DNA from: Blautia sp.
GTDB taxonomy: Bacteria; Bacillota; Clostridia; Lachnospirales; Lachnospiraceae
Direction of reading: 5' to 3'
DNA: 48,275 nucleotides
Assembly: GCA_030841965.1 (NCBI GenBank)
Contig: JAUUSJ010000011.1
Span: forward strand, 1-48,275
Part shown: positions 25,179 through 35,029 of the stretch, one piece after another
How the letters are laid out: each line of letters begins with the position of its first letter
How positions within the stretch are numbered: position 1 is the stretch's first letter
The notes under the pieces: model-generated
Told to the model about the DNA's origin: nothing
Seen by the model: the letters and a program-made list of their open reading frames with translations, nothing else
Databases searched by the model: none
Program-made: the position numbers and the translations under genes

Positions 25179-26252
25179 CTAAAATCCTCCCACTTCGTTT
25201 TTTATCCTTTCCAACGCTTCTATTAATCTTATATTCTCCTTACGGCTATTTACTGCAATGCGAAAATATCCCTTTTCCAAGCCCTGATAATTGCTACAAT
25301 CTCGAATTAAAATGGACTCTCTCTCTAATCTACTATCTAAATCTCTCTGCCTCGTATAGAAAAATAAATAATTCACGACGCCGTCCAATACATCGATTCC
25401 AAGCTCTCTAAGGCTCTGTTTTAAGAATAGATTTTCTCTAGCGATAAGCTTTATTACTTCTTTTTTATATTCTTTTTCTCTTAAGGCGGCGACTCCCGCC
25501 TTCTGTGCAATATGACTGACTCCCCAGGCTTGTCCACAATTTTTTAGTTTTCTCAAAATCTCTTTCTTGCTACTTAAGATATATCCAAGTCTCACTCCTG
25601 GAATCGCATATAATTTTGTAAAAGATTTTAGAATAAGTAAATTTTCATACTGTTCTAGGTATGATTTTAGGGAGTAATCCGCTTCTCTCTCATATAATTC
25701 TAGAAAACATTCATCCACTAATACATAAGAACCGACTTTTCTTGCCTCCTCCAAGATTTCCAAGATAGTTTTCCTCTCTGTCAATAAGCCTGTCGGATTA
25801 TTCGGATTACATAAAATAAAAAGTTCGACGCCCTCGTTAAGCTTTCTCTTTACCCAATCTGGGCAAAGCTTAAATTCCTCGTCCAGCGTCGTATAGAGAA
25901 TCTCACTGTCCACCGCTCTCATCGCCTCTGCGTACTCCACAAAAGTGGGAGCTGGGAGCAAAACTCGCCTCGGTTTTAAGGCAAATGCCAGACGAAACAG
26001 TAAATCTGCCCCGCCATTTCCGCATTCTATAAACTCTGGTCTTATCTTCTCTGCTCTTGCTATCTCTTCCCTTAACTCTACACAGTCTGGGTCTGGATAG
26101 TGAATCAGCTCATCGATGCTTGCTTTCATTGCCTGCTTTACCCCTGCAGGAATTCCAAGCGGACTAATATTCGCCGAAAAATCAAGGATTTCTTCCTTAC
26201 TTACTCCCAATATCTTTGCTTTTTCATAGATATTTCCTCCATGCTTTTTCAT
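25179..26252 (-). CDS. cobD: Threonine-phosphate decarboxylase / CobD-type aminotransferase
   Basis: PLP enzyme of fold type I, HisC-like, 357 aa. The start KHGGNIYEKAKILGVSKEEI and DFSANISPLGIP is characteristic of CobD, which decarboxylates L-threonine phosphate to 1-aminopropan-2-ol phosphate, the linker of the nucleotide loop. NPNNPTG, VDECF and SFTKLYAIPGVRLGY (PLP Lys) are present. Placement between cbiB and cobQ supports CobD over histidinol-phosphate aminotransferase. L-threonine kinase (PduX) is not in the window. Confidence 0.9.
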   Translation of the reverse strand: MKKHGGNIYEKAKILGVSKEEILDFSANISPLGIPAGVKQAMKASIDELIHYPDPDCVELREEIARAEKIRPEFIECGNGGADLLFRLAFALKPRRVLLPAPTFVEYAEAMRAVDSEILYTTLDEEFKLCPDWVKRKLNEGVELFILCNPNNPTGLLTERKTILEILEEARKVGSYVLVDECFLELYEREADYSLKSYLEQYENLLILKSFTKLYAIPGVRLGYILSSKKEILRKLKNCGQAWGVSHIAQKAGVAALREKEYKKEVIKLIARENLFLKQSLRELGIDVLDGVVNYLFFYTRQRDLDSRLERESILIRDCSNYQGLEKGYFRIAVNSRKENIRLIEALERIKNEVGGF

Positions 26253-26270
26253 CAGTCGATTCCTTTCTAC

Positions 26271-27287
26271 CTATCTTATCATCATTATAAGTAAAATGCG
26301 AACTAGAATACAGGCAACTGCCATCAAAATCGCCGCTGCATAGAGTAATTGATTGCATTTTTTTATATCTTCATACTCTACTTTTCGGATATTATCTCCA
26401 ATCGTCGGCTTTACAACAGGCTTTCCAAAATAATCATGTGTTCCACCTAGCTGAATATCGAGTGCTCCCGCCGCCACCGATTCTGTCTGCGCACTATTCG
26501 GACTTAAATGTGCGAAGCGGTCTCTTCGGAAGATTTTGATACTTCCTTTAAAATCAAAACCCAGTATGAGCGAGCCCAATATCATCATAATAGCGCAAAT
26601 CCGCGCTGGGATAAAATTCGCCAAATCGTCAAGCTTCGCCGCAAATCTTCCAAGATGAAGAAACTCATCATTTCTATATCCAATCATCGAATCTAACGTA
26701 TTAATTGCCTTATACGCCATACCAAGGGGAGCGCCAAAAATTGCGATATAAAATAGAGGAGCGACCACTCCATCGCTCGTATTTTCTGCCACCGTCTCTA
26801 TGGTCGCCTTCGCCACCTCCTCCTCATCTAAGCTGGCGGTATCCCTGCCTACAAGATAAGAGATTTCCACTCTAGCTCCCTCTAAATCTCCCTCTTTTAG
26901 CTTTCGATATACTTTCATCGACTCTGTTTTTAGACATTTTGTCGCTAAAATCTGATAAATCCAAAAAGTCTCCAATATATATCGAAGCCATGGATGAATT
27001 TTTTCCAAAATCCACAGTATAAAAAAGACAATCCAAAACGTTCCCACGACAATCAAAACCGATAAAACGGCTCCAAGGAAACGCTCTTTTTCCTCTTTCC
27101 TTGGAAGCATTTCTCTCTCCTTCTTGGAAAGCTCTTGATATGAACAGCCATATAAATTTTTTTGTATTTTCTTTTTTAGTATACTAATTGCTTTTCCTAT
27201 ATACACAATTGGATGTGGCAACCAGCGAGGGTCGCCTAAAATCAAATCAAGAATAAATCCAACTGCAATTTCTACTGTAAGTATCAT
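26271..27287 (-). CDS. cbiB: Adenosylcobinamide-phosphate synthase CbiB
   Basis: Integral membrane enzyme joining adenosylcobyric acid with aminopropanol (phosphate). 338 aa. The first helix ends in the family motif LDLILGDPRWLPHPIVYIGK; ENTSDGVVAPLFYIAIFGAPLGMAYKAINTLDSMIGY is the conserved central region. Hydrophobic segments at the start, about 70-100, 175-195, 240-260 and the C-terminus. The loop PNSAQTESVAAGALDIQLGG is also typical. It follows cbiA by 4 bp and uses the CobD product. Confidence 0.95.
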   Translation of the reverse strand: MILTVEIAVGFILDLILGDPRWLPHPIVYIGKAISILKKKIQKNLYGCSYQELSKKEREMLPRKEEKERFLGAVLSVLIVVGTFWIVFFILWILEKIHPWLRYILETFWIYQILATKCLKTESMKVYRKLKEGDLEGARVEISYLVGRDTASLDEEEVAKATIETVAENTSDGVVAPLFYIAIFGAPLGMAYKAINTLDSMIGYRNDEFLHLGRFAAKLDDLANFIPARICAIMMILGSLILGFDFKGSIKIFRRDRFAHLSPNSAQTESVAAGALDIQLGGTHDYFGKPVVKPTIGDNIRKVEYEDIKKCNQLLYAAAILMAVACILVRILLIMMIR

Positions 27288-27291
27288 TCTC

Positions 27292-28701
27292 TTATTTCTT
27301 TCCTATCTCTGCCGCATTCTTACAAGCTCTCACAAAATTTCCAACCATCGTCAGACAATTTCTAAAATACCAATGTGGATATCCCGCCATGAGATTTTCA
27401 TCGCTATAAACCCCATTCCATTTTTTCCCGCTTATCTTCTCAAACTCGAATAATTCTCCTCTTGACTCCTCTTTTGAATAATGAAATTCATGTGTGCGAA
27501 TCTTCATCCCTTCGTTGACAAATCCGTCCGTCTTGCTAGCCGTCGCCGTCACATATCCAAAATTCATATTTAGTTTTGAGGTCATAGAAATCTTTGTGTC
27601 AATCAATCCCGTCATCGGGAAAGAATCTCCTTTCATATCAACTAACTCTTTGCAAAGATACATAAAGCCGCCACATTCCCCGAGAATTGGAATTTGGGCT
27701 TCATGCGCCTTTATAATTTCTCGCTGCATTTTTCTATTTTCTGAAAGTTCTTTTGCGTAAGCCTCCGGATATCCGCCTCCGAGATAAATTCCTGAAATTC
27801 CGTCCGGCAGCTTCTTATCCTCTATCGGACTAAAATAACAAAGTTTCGCTCCCATCTGCTCTAGAATATCCAGATTTTCCCTATAATAAAAACAAAACGC
27901 CTTATCCCTCGCAACCGCAATCTTTACCTTCTGCTCTTTGAGTTCCTCTCTCACAGCTATAATCTCATCTGGAATCTGCTCATTATCTTCCAGGACACAG
28001 GCGCTCTTTGCAAGCATAACTACTCTCTCAAGGTCAATCGTCTCGCTTGCAATCCTTCCAAGCTCCTCGACAATCTCACTTAAGTTTCCAAGCTCCTCTG
28101 CCGTCATCAGACCAAGATGTCGACTTCCTATCACAATCTTCTCATCCACCGGGAAATATCCGAGTACCATAATTTTAAGTTCCTCTTCAATTAACGGTTT
28201 CATACTCTCATATAAACTTTTTGTACAACAGTTTAAAATCACTGCCTTAATCTGATTATCCCCAAAATTATATTCTTTGAGACCTTTTAAAAGCGGTATC
28301 ACCGTATTTGCCATGCCTTTTACGTTCATAACCAAAATGACCGGCGTCTTTGTAGCCTCCGCCACAGAATGTGTGCTCGCCTTCTTTGTCATTCCAACTC
28401 CATCATAAAATCCCATGACTCCCTCTATCACAGCAATCTCCGCTTTCTTAGCATCCTTTATAAAAACCTGCTCCAACTCCTTGGAATCTAAAAAAAAGGG
28501 ATCTAAATTTCTAGATTCTTTCTTCGTAATATGCGTATGTAACATTGGGTCAATATAGTCCGGACCACATTTATAAGGCTGAACGATAAACTTCTTTTCA
28601 ACCAACGCCTTTAAAATTGCACAGGTAATTGTCGTCTTTCCACATCCACTGTTCGCACCCGCAATCAAAATTCTAGGTATCATATAACTGCTAGTTCCCA
28701 T
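27292..28701 (-). CDS. cbiA: Cobyrinate a,c-diamide synthase CbiA
   Basis: Glutamine- and ATP-dependent amidation of the a and c side chains of cobyrinate. 469 aa. N-terminal ATP site GANSGCGKTTITCAIL, KCGPDYIDPMLH, EGVMGFYDG; C-terminal glutamine amidotransferase with GGYPEAYA and the nucleophile in LGECGGFMYLC; FHYS near the end supplies the His. The extra seven residues before MIPRILIAG are kept because AAAGGAGGAAGA lies at the right distance from the ATG at 28701. In the operon between cbiJ and cbiB. Confidence 0.96.
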   Translation of the reverse strand: MGTSSYMIPRILIAGANSGCGKTTITCAILKALVEKKFIVQPYKCGPDYIDPMLHTHITKKESRNLDPFFLDSKELEQVFIKDAKKAEIAVIEGVMGFYDGVGMTKKASTHSVAEATKTPVILVMNVKGMANTVIPLLKGLKEYNFGDNQIKAVILNCCTKSLYESMKPLIEEELKIMVLGYFPVDEKIVIGSRHLGLMTAEELGNLSEIVEELGRIASETIDLERVVMLAKSACVLEDNEQIPDEIIAVREELKEQKVKIAVARDKAFCFYYRENLDILEQMGAKLCYFSPIEDKKLPDGISGIYLGGGYPEAYAKELSENRKMQREIIKAHEAQIPILGECGGFMYLCKELVDMKGDSFPMTGLIDTKISMTSKLNMNFGYVTATASKTDGFVNEGMKIRTHEFHYSKEESRGELFEFEKISGKKWNGVYSDENLMAGYPHWYFRNCLTMVGNFVRACKNAAEIGKK

Positions 28702-28725
28702 TTTCTTCCTCCTTTATTTCTCCCG

Positions 28726-29439
28726 CTAATCTCCATCCTCTGGTCTTTGAATTAAGATTATCGGGATGTTCTGCGCTCTACACGCCTCTACTTTATACTG
28801 CACACCGCCCTGTCTTCCACTATCTTTTGACACCAAAACGGTGGCATTTATCTCTCTTATCAAATCAATATTATCCTCAACAGAAAACGGCGGCATTTTT
28901 GAAATAATATGCTCTCTCGGTATTCCTGCCTTCTCGCATAGTGCAATGGATTTTGGCGTATCAAGGACACGGATATATACTCTCTTTTCCATATCGCTCA
29001 CTGTACTCGCATAAACCGAAGCCGTATTTGCTCCCGTTGTGAGTAAGATAATATCGCCTAATTGATTCGCTTTTTTTGCCGCCTCACTCGCATCTGCTGC
29101 CCAAATGATTTTCTCATAATCGTATGCTTCTTCCTCCCGTTTTATTCGCTTATAAGGAAGATTAAGCTCCTCACATACGGAAAATACCGTCTCTGTGACG
29201 ATTTTGGCAAACGGATGTGACGCGTCAACTACGAAATCTGGCTTCTCTCTCAAAAAAAATTCTCGGAATTGATTCTCGTCTTTTCTTCCAATATCAATCT
29301 CAATCTTCTCCCCCTCTAACATCTTCGCACCAAGCTCGGTCGCCACAGTGGCAATCACCTTCGCACCTTCTTTTTGAAGCTCCCCTATCACCTGCCTTGA
29401 CTCTGTCGTCCCTGCAATTACAATTATTTTTTTCTCCAT
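28726..29439 (-). CDS. cbiJ: Cobalt-precorrin-6A reductase
   Basis: NAD(P)H-dependent reduction of the corrin ring (CbiJ/CobK family), 237 aa. N-terminal IVIAGTTESRQVIGEL is the nucleotide-binding motif; DASHPFAKIVTETV, YKRIKRE and VSKDSGRQGGVQYKVEAC are conserved in the family. Starts one base after cbiL ends and lies 24 bp before cbiA. Reaction assigned by family and position in the anaerobic pathway. Confidence 0.94.
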   Translation of the reverse strand: MEKKIIVIAGTTESRQVIGELQKEGAKVIATVATELGAKMLEGEKIEIDIGRKDENQFREFFLREKPDFVVDASHPFAKIVTETVFSVCEELNLPYKRIKREEEAYDYEKIIWAADASEAAKKANQLGDIILLTTGANTASVYASTVSDMEKRVYIRVLDTPKSIALCEKAGIPREHIISKMPPFSVEDNIDLIREINATVLVSKDSGRQGGVQYKVEACRAQNIPIILIQRPEDGD

Positions 29440-29440
29440 A

Positions 29441-30136
29441 TTAGAGTTCCTTTTTTATAATCATCGTTGTAAAATATCCATATTTTCTGCTCGGAATTAG
29501 CTCGCCAATATACTCGTCTTCCATGCCACAATTGCTCACAATCACAGCATTTTTCTCAATGCCTCTCTCTTTTAATAAATCATATATCTCCTGTACATGA
29601 TTCCCAACCTTCATAATAACAAGATTATCAAATACATCGAGTGCTGCCTTGACATCATCGATTCCTCGAAGAGAAGGAATCACGCCAAACCCTTCATTCC
29701 CCTCCACGAGAGAAATATTTGCCGCACTCGCCCCTGCGCAAAAAGAAGGGATTCCAGAAACCATCTGTACCTCATATCCCTCGTCCATCAAAATGCGATG
29801 CACATAGGCGTAAGTACTATAAATTCCGATATCCCCAAGGGCAAGCATAGCTATATTTTTACCCTCGTCCAAAATATCGGTCACTTTTTTCGCAGCCTCT
29901 CTTCTACAAATCTCTCTTTTTGTCTTATCTTTATTCATTGTAAATTCAATCTCTACAATTTTCTCGTCGGGAATATCCACCGCCTGTTTTGCGATATTTA
30001 ATGCGACACTGTCCTCTCCCATTTTCTTTACTGGAACTGCGACAATATCTGCCTCCTCAATCAATCTCTTTGCCTTTAAAGTAAGTAATTCTGGGTCACC
30101 AGGACCCACGCCAATTCCATATAATTTTCCTGCCAT
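29441..30136 (-). CDS. cbiL: Cobalt-factor-II C20-methyltransferase
   Basis: SAM-dependent tetrapyrrole methylase of the CbiL/CobI subgroup, 231 aa. YGIGVGPGDPELLTLKAKR at the start is the SAM-binding loop; VPVKKMGEDSVALNIA and LALGDIGIYSTYAYVH distinguish C20 enzymes from the other methylases. It acts on the product of CbiK, its immediate upstream neighbour (37-bp gap). Confidence 0.95.
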   Translation of the reverse strand: MAGKLYGIGVGPGDPELLTLKAKRLIEEADIVAVPVKKMGEDSVALNIAKQAVDIPDEKIVEIEFTMNKDKTKREICRREAAKKVTDILDEGKNIAMLALGDIGIYSTYAYVHRILMDEGYEVQMVSGIPSFCAGASAANISLVEGNEGFGVIPSLRGIDDVKAALDVFDNLVIMKVGNHVQEIYDLLKERGIEKNAVIVSNCGMEDEYIGELIPSRKYGYFTTMIIKKEL

Positions 30137-30173
30137 AATTCTTCCTTTCTTCTCACACTCTCATACCTATTTC

Positions 30174-30947
30174 CTATGCAGTCTTCGCATGTTCCACAAA
30201 TAACTCTGCGATGGAATCATACTCTCCAATTCCCTGTAACTTTACCTCAACTTCATATCCAGCTGCCTCTAAGATGGATTTCCAGGAATCCTCATCCTCG
30301 CCCGCCAAATCATTTCTCGCATGGTCTCCCGCCACAATCATAAGCGGCGCCAAATATACTTTCTTCACACCTTTTTTCTGCAATCGTTTTTCTACATAAG
30401 ATAAATCTGGGAACCCCTCAACGGTTCCTACATAGACATTCTCATACCCAATATATCTTAATGTATTTTCAATCTGGGAGTACGCACCGTTGGCAAAATG
30501 GTCTGTGCCATGTCCCATAAAGACAAGCGCCTCCCCCTCTTGCATCTTTGGCATATTTTCCATCACTCGCTTGGCACATTCCTCAAAATCTCCACTCTCT
30601 GTGAGAAGAGGTGTCCCGACACGAAGTCTCTTAAATTTATCTTTGTACTCAGAAATCATTTTGCACATTTTATCGTACTCAATTCCGTTAATAATATGTG
30701 TCGGTTGGCAGAGCACTTCCTCATATCCCTCCTGATATAATCTCTCAAGCGCCTCTGTCGTCGTCTCAATCTTTTGATTTTTTGTGCGAAATAACTTCTT
30801 TATAATCATACCAGATGTGAACGCTCGGTTAAAGTCATAATCTGGAAATGCATCTCTTAATTTTTCTTCGATATTCTCAATCGCCTTCATCGCAACTTCA
30901 TAACTCGTCCCGAAACTAATGACTAATAATGCCTTTTTCATACCCAA
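30174..30947 (-). CDS. cbiK: Anaerobic sirohydrochlorin cobaltochelatase
   Basis: Single-subunit, ATP-independent chelatase that inserts cobalt early, marking the anaerobic B12 route. 257 aa. LLVISFGTSYEVA opens the protein; the metal-binding histidines are visible as His146 (MGHGTDHF) and His209 (VAGDHARNDLAG), matching the two histidines of characterised CbiK. No signal peptide, so cytosolic (unlike the periplasmic CbiKP of Desulfovibrio). Its substrate needs precorrin-2 oxidation, but no dehydrogenase gene is present nearby. Confidence 0.96.
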   Translation of the reverse strand: MGMKKALLVISFGTSYEVAMKAIENIEEKLRDAFPDYDFNRAFTSGMIIKKLFRTKNQKIETTTEALERLYQEGYEEVLCQPTHIINGIEYDKMCKMISEYKDKFKRLRVGTPLLTESGDFEECAKRVMENMPKMQEGEALVFMGHGTDHFANGAYSQIENTLRYIGYENVYVGTVEGFPDLSYVEKRLQKKGVKKVYLAPLMIVAGDHARNDLAGEDEDSWKSILEAAGYEVEVKLQGIGEYDSIAELFVEHAKTA

Positions 30948-30965
30948 TTCTCCCTTCGCCTTTTC

Positions 30966-32189
30966 TCATCCAATCACTGCCTCCAAAAGAGTAACTGAAT
31001 TATTATTATCTATGATATGGTAATTTCCGAGCTTTCGACTCTTCCCGATAGAAATTTGAGTCATCTCATAATCCTTATCGTATCTCGAGAGGCATTGACA
31101 TGCCTGTGCCAATGTCTCCACCGTCACAGCAGAAACTACAACTTTCATTTTCTTATTCAGACTTGCCAGATATTCGATAATCATCTCCAAATCTCCTCCA
31201 CTTCCTCCGATAAATACTCTATCTGGATAGGGAAGTTTCTTTATCTCCTCTCTCGCCGTCCCTGCCAAAATTTTGACATGGGGAACATGAAATTTCTCTC
31301 TATTTTTCTCTATTAATTCAATCGCCGTCTCGCTTCGCTCAATCGCATATACCTCACCAAACGGACAAAATCTCGCACATTCTATCGTGACGGAACCTGT
31401 TCCCGCCCCGATATCCCAGACAATGCTGTCTGGCAAAAGTCTCAATTTTTGTATAATAATGGCTCTCACTTCCTCCTTTGTCATCGGAGTCTTCCCTCTG
31501 ACAAAGTCAGTATCTTGTAAAAGCCCCACTCGCTCAATCTTTCTCGGACTACGATTGTGAATCAGCGCCACACAAAGAGAGGGAAATTCCATTTGACTCA
31601 TCTTTTTAGGACTTCCGATTACAACCTCCTCGTCATCATAAGATAACTGGGAACCCGCATAGACTATAACATCTTCCAAGTGATATTCCAGCATAATCTC
31701 AGATAGCCATGCAGGTCCTTGCTCTTTGCTACAAAGGAAGAAACAATCACTATGCTCAAAAACTGCCATCGCTATGCTTCCTCTTTTTTGTGCTCTTCCA
31801 TGCACACTGATAATCTTCGCCTCTTCCATCGAGATACCGCATTTGGAGCCCAACATCTGGAGTGATCCAATCCCCGGAATAACCTCTATCTCCATCCTAG
31901 AGCCCCTCTCATCATTTTTTAAGGTGCGAAGCAAGCTGTACATCAACGGGTCGCCCGACACAACTAATGCCACCTCCTGCGTTTTTAGCGCTTCCTCTAT
32001 CATACAAATCGTCTCTTCTATCCCCTTCATCGGCAAAATATTTTTTTCATCCGATAAAACACTCTCAAGCATCGGTATCATACGCCTTGCGGCAATAATA
32101 ATTTCTGCATTTTCCATCGCCTCTAAGGCCTTTGGAAGAATATACTCCCTCGTCCCAGGTCCAATCCCGACCAATCTCAATCGGTGCAT
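30966..32189 (-). CDS. cbiE/cbiT: Fused cobalt-precorrin-7 C5-methyltransferase and C15-methyltransferase/decarboxylase
   Basis: 407-aa fusion equal to CobL of the aerobic pathway. Residues 1-about 205 are the tetrapyrrole methylase CbiE (LVGIGPGTREYILPKA, VSGDPLMYSLL, VIPGIGSLQML). Residues about 230-407 are CbiT, a class I methyltransferase with the SAM motif WDIGAGTGSVTIECA (GAGTGS 261-266) that methylates C15 and decarboxylates C12. The start lies inside the end of cbiD (13-bp overlap), so the two are coupled. Confidence 0.95.
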   Translation of the reverse strand: MHRLRLVGIGPGTREYILPKALEAMENAEIIIAARRMIPMLESVLSDEKNILPMKGIEETICMIEEALKTQEVALVVSGDPLMYSLLRTLKNDERGSRMEIEVIPGIGSLQMLGSKCGISMEEAKIISVHGRAQKRGSIAMAVFEHSDCFFLCSKEQGPAWLSEIMLEYHLEDVIVYAGSQLSYDDEEVVIGSPKKMSQMEFPSLCVALIHNRSPRKIERVGLLQDTDFVRGKTPMTKEEVRAIIIQKLRLLPDSIVWDIGAGTGSVTIECARFCPFGEVYAIERSETAIELIEKNREKFHVPHVKILAGTAREEIKKLPYPDRVFIGGSGGDLEMIIEYLASLNKKMKVVVSAVTVETLAQACQCLSRYDKDYEMTQISIGKSRKLGNYHIIDNNNSVTLLEAVIG

Positions 32190-33262
32190 AAAAACACCTC
32201 CTGTCTCACTTTTTTAATATTTGGGCTTTCCGCCAAAATCTGATTCTTTTCATCCAAAAATACCACTGCGACCGTCGCCTCATCTCTGATTCTCTTTTGG
32301 CAATGCTCCTCCGCCTTCTTTGCCATGGACTCCCAGATATAGAGAAGATTTTCTTCCCTCATAATCTCAAGCGCCTTCTTCGTCGTGACAGAGTGATAAA
32401 GCTTTCGTATAATCTGAACATCAACTCCAGCCAAGGCTGCATGGGTACAGATTGTCTCCAATCTTCCGTCTGATACATGACTATGTGTATTCATCGTTCC
32501 CGCCGCCACCTTGACAAGCTTGCCGACGAATCCACCGATAAGAATATAGCGAAAGCCCTGCTCGACTGCCTCGTCTAGCATATCTCCGATGAAATTGCTG
32601 ACTTGAAGAACGGCTCTCATCTCGCCGTATAACTCTCTTAAGGCATTCTCTCCTGTCGTTCCAAGCACAAAGACAATCGAGTCATTTCCCCTTGCGCGCC
32701 ATACCTTCATCTCCTGTATGATTGAATCTCGCATCGCCTCCTGGCTCATCGGTCTCACAATTCCCGTCGTTCCAAGAATCGACAAACCTCCCATAACGCC
32801 AAGTCTCTCGTTAAATGTCTTTTTTGCGAGAACGGCGCCGTTTGGAATCGAGACTTCCAAGGTCGCCGCCCGCTCTCCTATTATCTTTCGCAGCGCTTCC
32901 ACCGCCATCTGTCTTGGGACAGGATTAATCGCCGGCTCTCCGACAGGAAGCTTTAACCCCTCCAATGTCACGACTCCGATTCCTTCTTTTCCGACAAAGC
33001 GAATTTCTCCATCCTCATCATGAAGAATCACCCTCACAATGACGCTGCATCCGTCTGTCACGTCGATATCATCTCCACCGTCTTTTACGACGGCGCAGAC
33101 ACCATAATCCATCGGCACGACATCCAGATATAAATCTCTCCCTATCGGCGCCCTGACACAAACAGATTCCGGGCATTTTCCAGAAAGCTGCCATATCGCA
33201 CTCGCAATAGCGGCTCCCGTCATGCAAGAGCCCGTCGATACACCTTCTCTTAATTTCTTCAT
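32177..33262 (-). CDS. cbiD: Cobalt-precorrin-5B C1-methyltransferase CbiD
   Basis: SAM-dependent C1 methylation during ring contraction in the anaerobic pathway. 361 aa. The start LREGVSTGSCMTGAAIAS and the segments KDGGDDIDVTDG, GEPAINPVPRQM and LGTTGIVRPMS are diagnostic for CbiD. The overall length is ordinary. It overlaps cbiET by 13 bp and follows cbiC by 35 bp. Confidence 0.96.
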   Translation of the reverse strand: MKKLREGVSTGSCMTGAAIASAIWQLSGKCPESVCVRAPIGRDLYLDVVPMDYGVCAVVKDGGDDIDVTDGCSVIVRVILHDEDGEIRFVGKEGIGVVTLEGLKLPVGEPAINPVPRQMAVEALRKIIGERAATLEVSIPNGAVLAKKTFNERLGVMGGLSILGTTGIVRPMSQEAMRDSIIQEMKVWRARGNDSIVFVLGTTGENALRELYGEMRAVLQVSNFIGDMLDEAVEQGFRYILIGGFVGKLVKVAAGTMNTHSHVSDGRLETICTHAALAGVDVQIIRKLYHSVTTKKALEIMREENLLYIWESMAKKAEEHCQKRIRDEATVAVVFLDEKNQILAESPNIKKVRQEVFLCTD

Positions 33263-33297
33263 AAACTATCTATCTCCTGCATATTTTCTCGCCTCTT

Positions 33298-33933
33298 TTA
33301 TCTTCCCTCCTGATATAAGAGTGCATTGCAGATTGCCGCAGCGATATTACTGCCTCCCTTTCTTCCTCTACAAACAATATATGGAACATCCGCCTTCATA
33401 ATCAATTCCTTTGACTCCACAACATTGACAAACCCAACTGGCGCGCCGATAATCAACGCTGGCTTTAGGCCCTCCTCTATCAAATCATATAGCTTAATCA
33501 ATGCTGTCGGCGCATTCCCAATCGCAAAAATAATCGGTCTGTCTTTTATCGTACTTGCCGCCTTTTCCATGCAGACAGCGGCTCTCGTACATCCAAGTTC
33601 CTTTGCTTTTTTTGCCACATCCTCATCCGCCATAAAGCAATAGACATCTCCACCGTACTCGCTCACACGCTTTTTGTTGATACCTGCCTTCGCCATATTC
33701 GTATCTGTCACAATGACAGCTCCCTCTTTTAGCGCTTTTAACGCCTTCTCACCCACGTTTTTGGAAAAACAAAGATTATCTGCATAATCAAAATCAGCAG
33801 ATGTATGAATGCAGCGCTTCACGATAGAAAACTCCAGCTCCGGCCAAGTTCTCCCTTGGAGCTCTCTCGTAATTGTCTCCATACTTTTCTTTTCAATATC
33901 CATCGGTTTCACAATTTCTATCTTATCTAACAT
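33298..33933 (-). CDS. cbiC: Cobalt-precorrin-8 methylmutase
   Basis: Moves the methyl group from C11 to C12 to form cobyrinate. 211 aa. The catalytic His43 is seen in VKRCIHTSADFDYADN; KAGINKKRV, FAIGNAPTALIKL and GAPVGFVNVVESKE complete the family signature. Located 27 bp after cobT. Confidence 0.96.
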   Translation of the reverse strand: MLDKIEIVKPMDIEKKSMETITRELQGRTWPELEFSIVKRCIHTSADFDYADNLCFSKNVGEKALKALKEGAVIVTDTNMAKAGINKKRVSEYGGDVYCFMADEDVAKKAKELGCTRAAVCMEKAASTIKDRPIIFAIGNAPTALIKLYDLIEEGLKPALIIGAPVGFVNVVESKELIMKADVPYIVCRGRKGGSNIAAAICNALLYQEGR

Positions 33934-33960
33934 TTTATGCCTCTTTTCTATATATCATAA

Positions 33961-35019
33961 CTATTCTAATTCCTCGTAAGTTCCAAACGCAGTCTCCTCA
34001 AAAGAAGGAATCTCGTGATATGCCGCAAGCGCATAATCTGCAATTGTAAATCCCATCGCTGCTCCTGTTCCCTCTCCAAGACACATATCTGCCAAAATAT
34101 ATGGACAAAAATCCATTGCGTCTAAGACCAGCTTTCCCGCTGGCTCATTTGAGCAGTGAGATGGAAACATATAGTCTCTGCAAGCTGGAGCAATCTTTAT
34201 CGCAAGTAGAGCAGCGATAGATGAGATAAAACCATCAATAAAAATCGGCGTACGATAGTAAGCCGCTCCCAAAAAGCATCCGACTAGACCAGCGATATCC
34301 AGTCCTCCAAGCTTATGTAAAACATCAATCGGGTCATTTTTATCTGGCTGATTTAAGGCGATACTCTCCTTAATCACCTCGATTTTGTGGAGCAAATCCT
34401 GACTGGTAAGTCCCGCTCCCTTTCCTGTGACTCTCTCGACAGACTGGTCAAGTAAGACAGAGCAAACCGCACTGCTCGTCGTCGTATTTCCAATTCCCAT
34501 CTCTCCTGTTGCAAACATCTGATAACCTTTTTCACTCAGCGTCCTCACCATATCAACTCCGACTAGGATTGCCGAAATTGCCTCCTGCCTCGTCATCGCC
34601 GGTCCCTTATGGATATTATCTGTTCCAAACTTTATCTTTCTTGGAAGAATTCCAGGACAGTCTACCTCCCCAGCAATTCCGATATCGACCGGAAAGACAT
34701 CCGCTTTACTCATCCTCGCAAAAACACGGATAGACGCCTTATCCTTTGTCATATTCTCCGTCACAATCTTCGTGACCTCCTGACCTGTCTGGGTCACTCC
34801 CTCTTCCACAACTCCATTATCGGCCGCCATGACAATGACAGCCTTCTTCTCTATCCTCGGCAGTGGATTCTTTGTAATCCCCGCCAGTTGCACAACAAGT
34901 TCCTCTAGCCTTCCAAGACTATAAAGTGGCTTGCCAAGCGTATTCCATCTCGCTCTCGCCGACTCCATCGCCTTCTTATCTAAAGGTGAAATTCCATTTA
35001 TAATCTGTTCTAAAACCAT
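33961..35019 (-). CDS. cobT: Nicotinate-nucleotide:dimethylbenzimidazole phosphoribosyltransferase
   Basis: Activates the lower ligand base to an alpha-riboside phosphate. About 352 aa. GEMGIGNTTTSSAV binds phosphate; GKGAGL and the C-terminal LGEGTGAAMG carries the catalytic Glu. The frame is open to 35106 (inside cobS), but the ATG at 35019 follows TAGGGAGAGGCGT, starts 10 bp after the cobS stop and gives the family start MVLEQIINGISPLD; the longer start would add 29 unmatched residues. No dimethylbenzimidazole synthesis gene (bzaA-F, bluB) is in the window. Confidence 0.95.
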   Translation of the reverse strand: MVLEQIINGISPLDKKAMESARARWNTLGKPLYSLGRLEELVVQLAGITKNPLPRIEKKAVIVMAADNGVVEEGVTQTGQEVTKIVTENMTKDKASIRVFARMSKADVFPVDIGIAGEVDCPGILPRKIKFGTDNIHKGPAMTRQEAISAILVGVDMVRTLSEKGYQMFATGEMGIGNTTTSSAVCSVLLDQSVERVTGKGAGLTSQDLLHKIEVIKESIALNQPDKNDPIDVLHKLGGLDIAGLVGCFLGAAYYRTPIFIDGFISSIAALLAIKIAPACRDYMFPSHCSNEPAGKLVLDAMDFCPYILADMCLGEGTGAAMGFTIADYALAAYHEIPSFEETAFGTYEELE

Positions 35020-35029
35020 ACGCCTCTCC

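Noticed and set aside
25179..26252. Histidinol-phosphate aminotransferase (HisC)
   Set aside because: The fold is shared, but the KHGGN...DFSANISPLG start and location between cbiB and cobQ fit CobD better.
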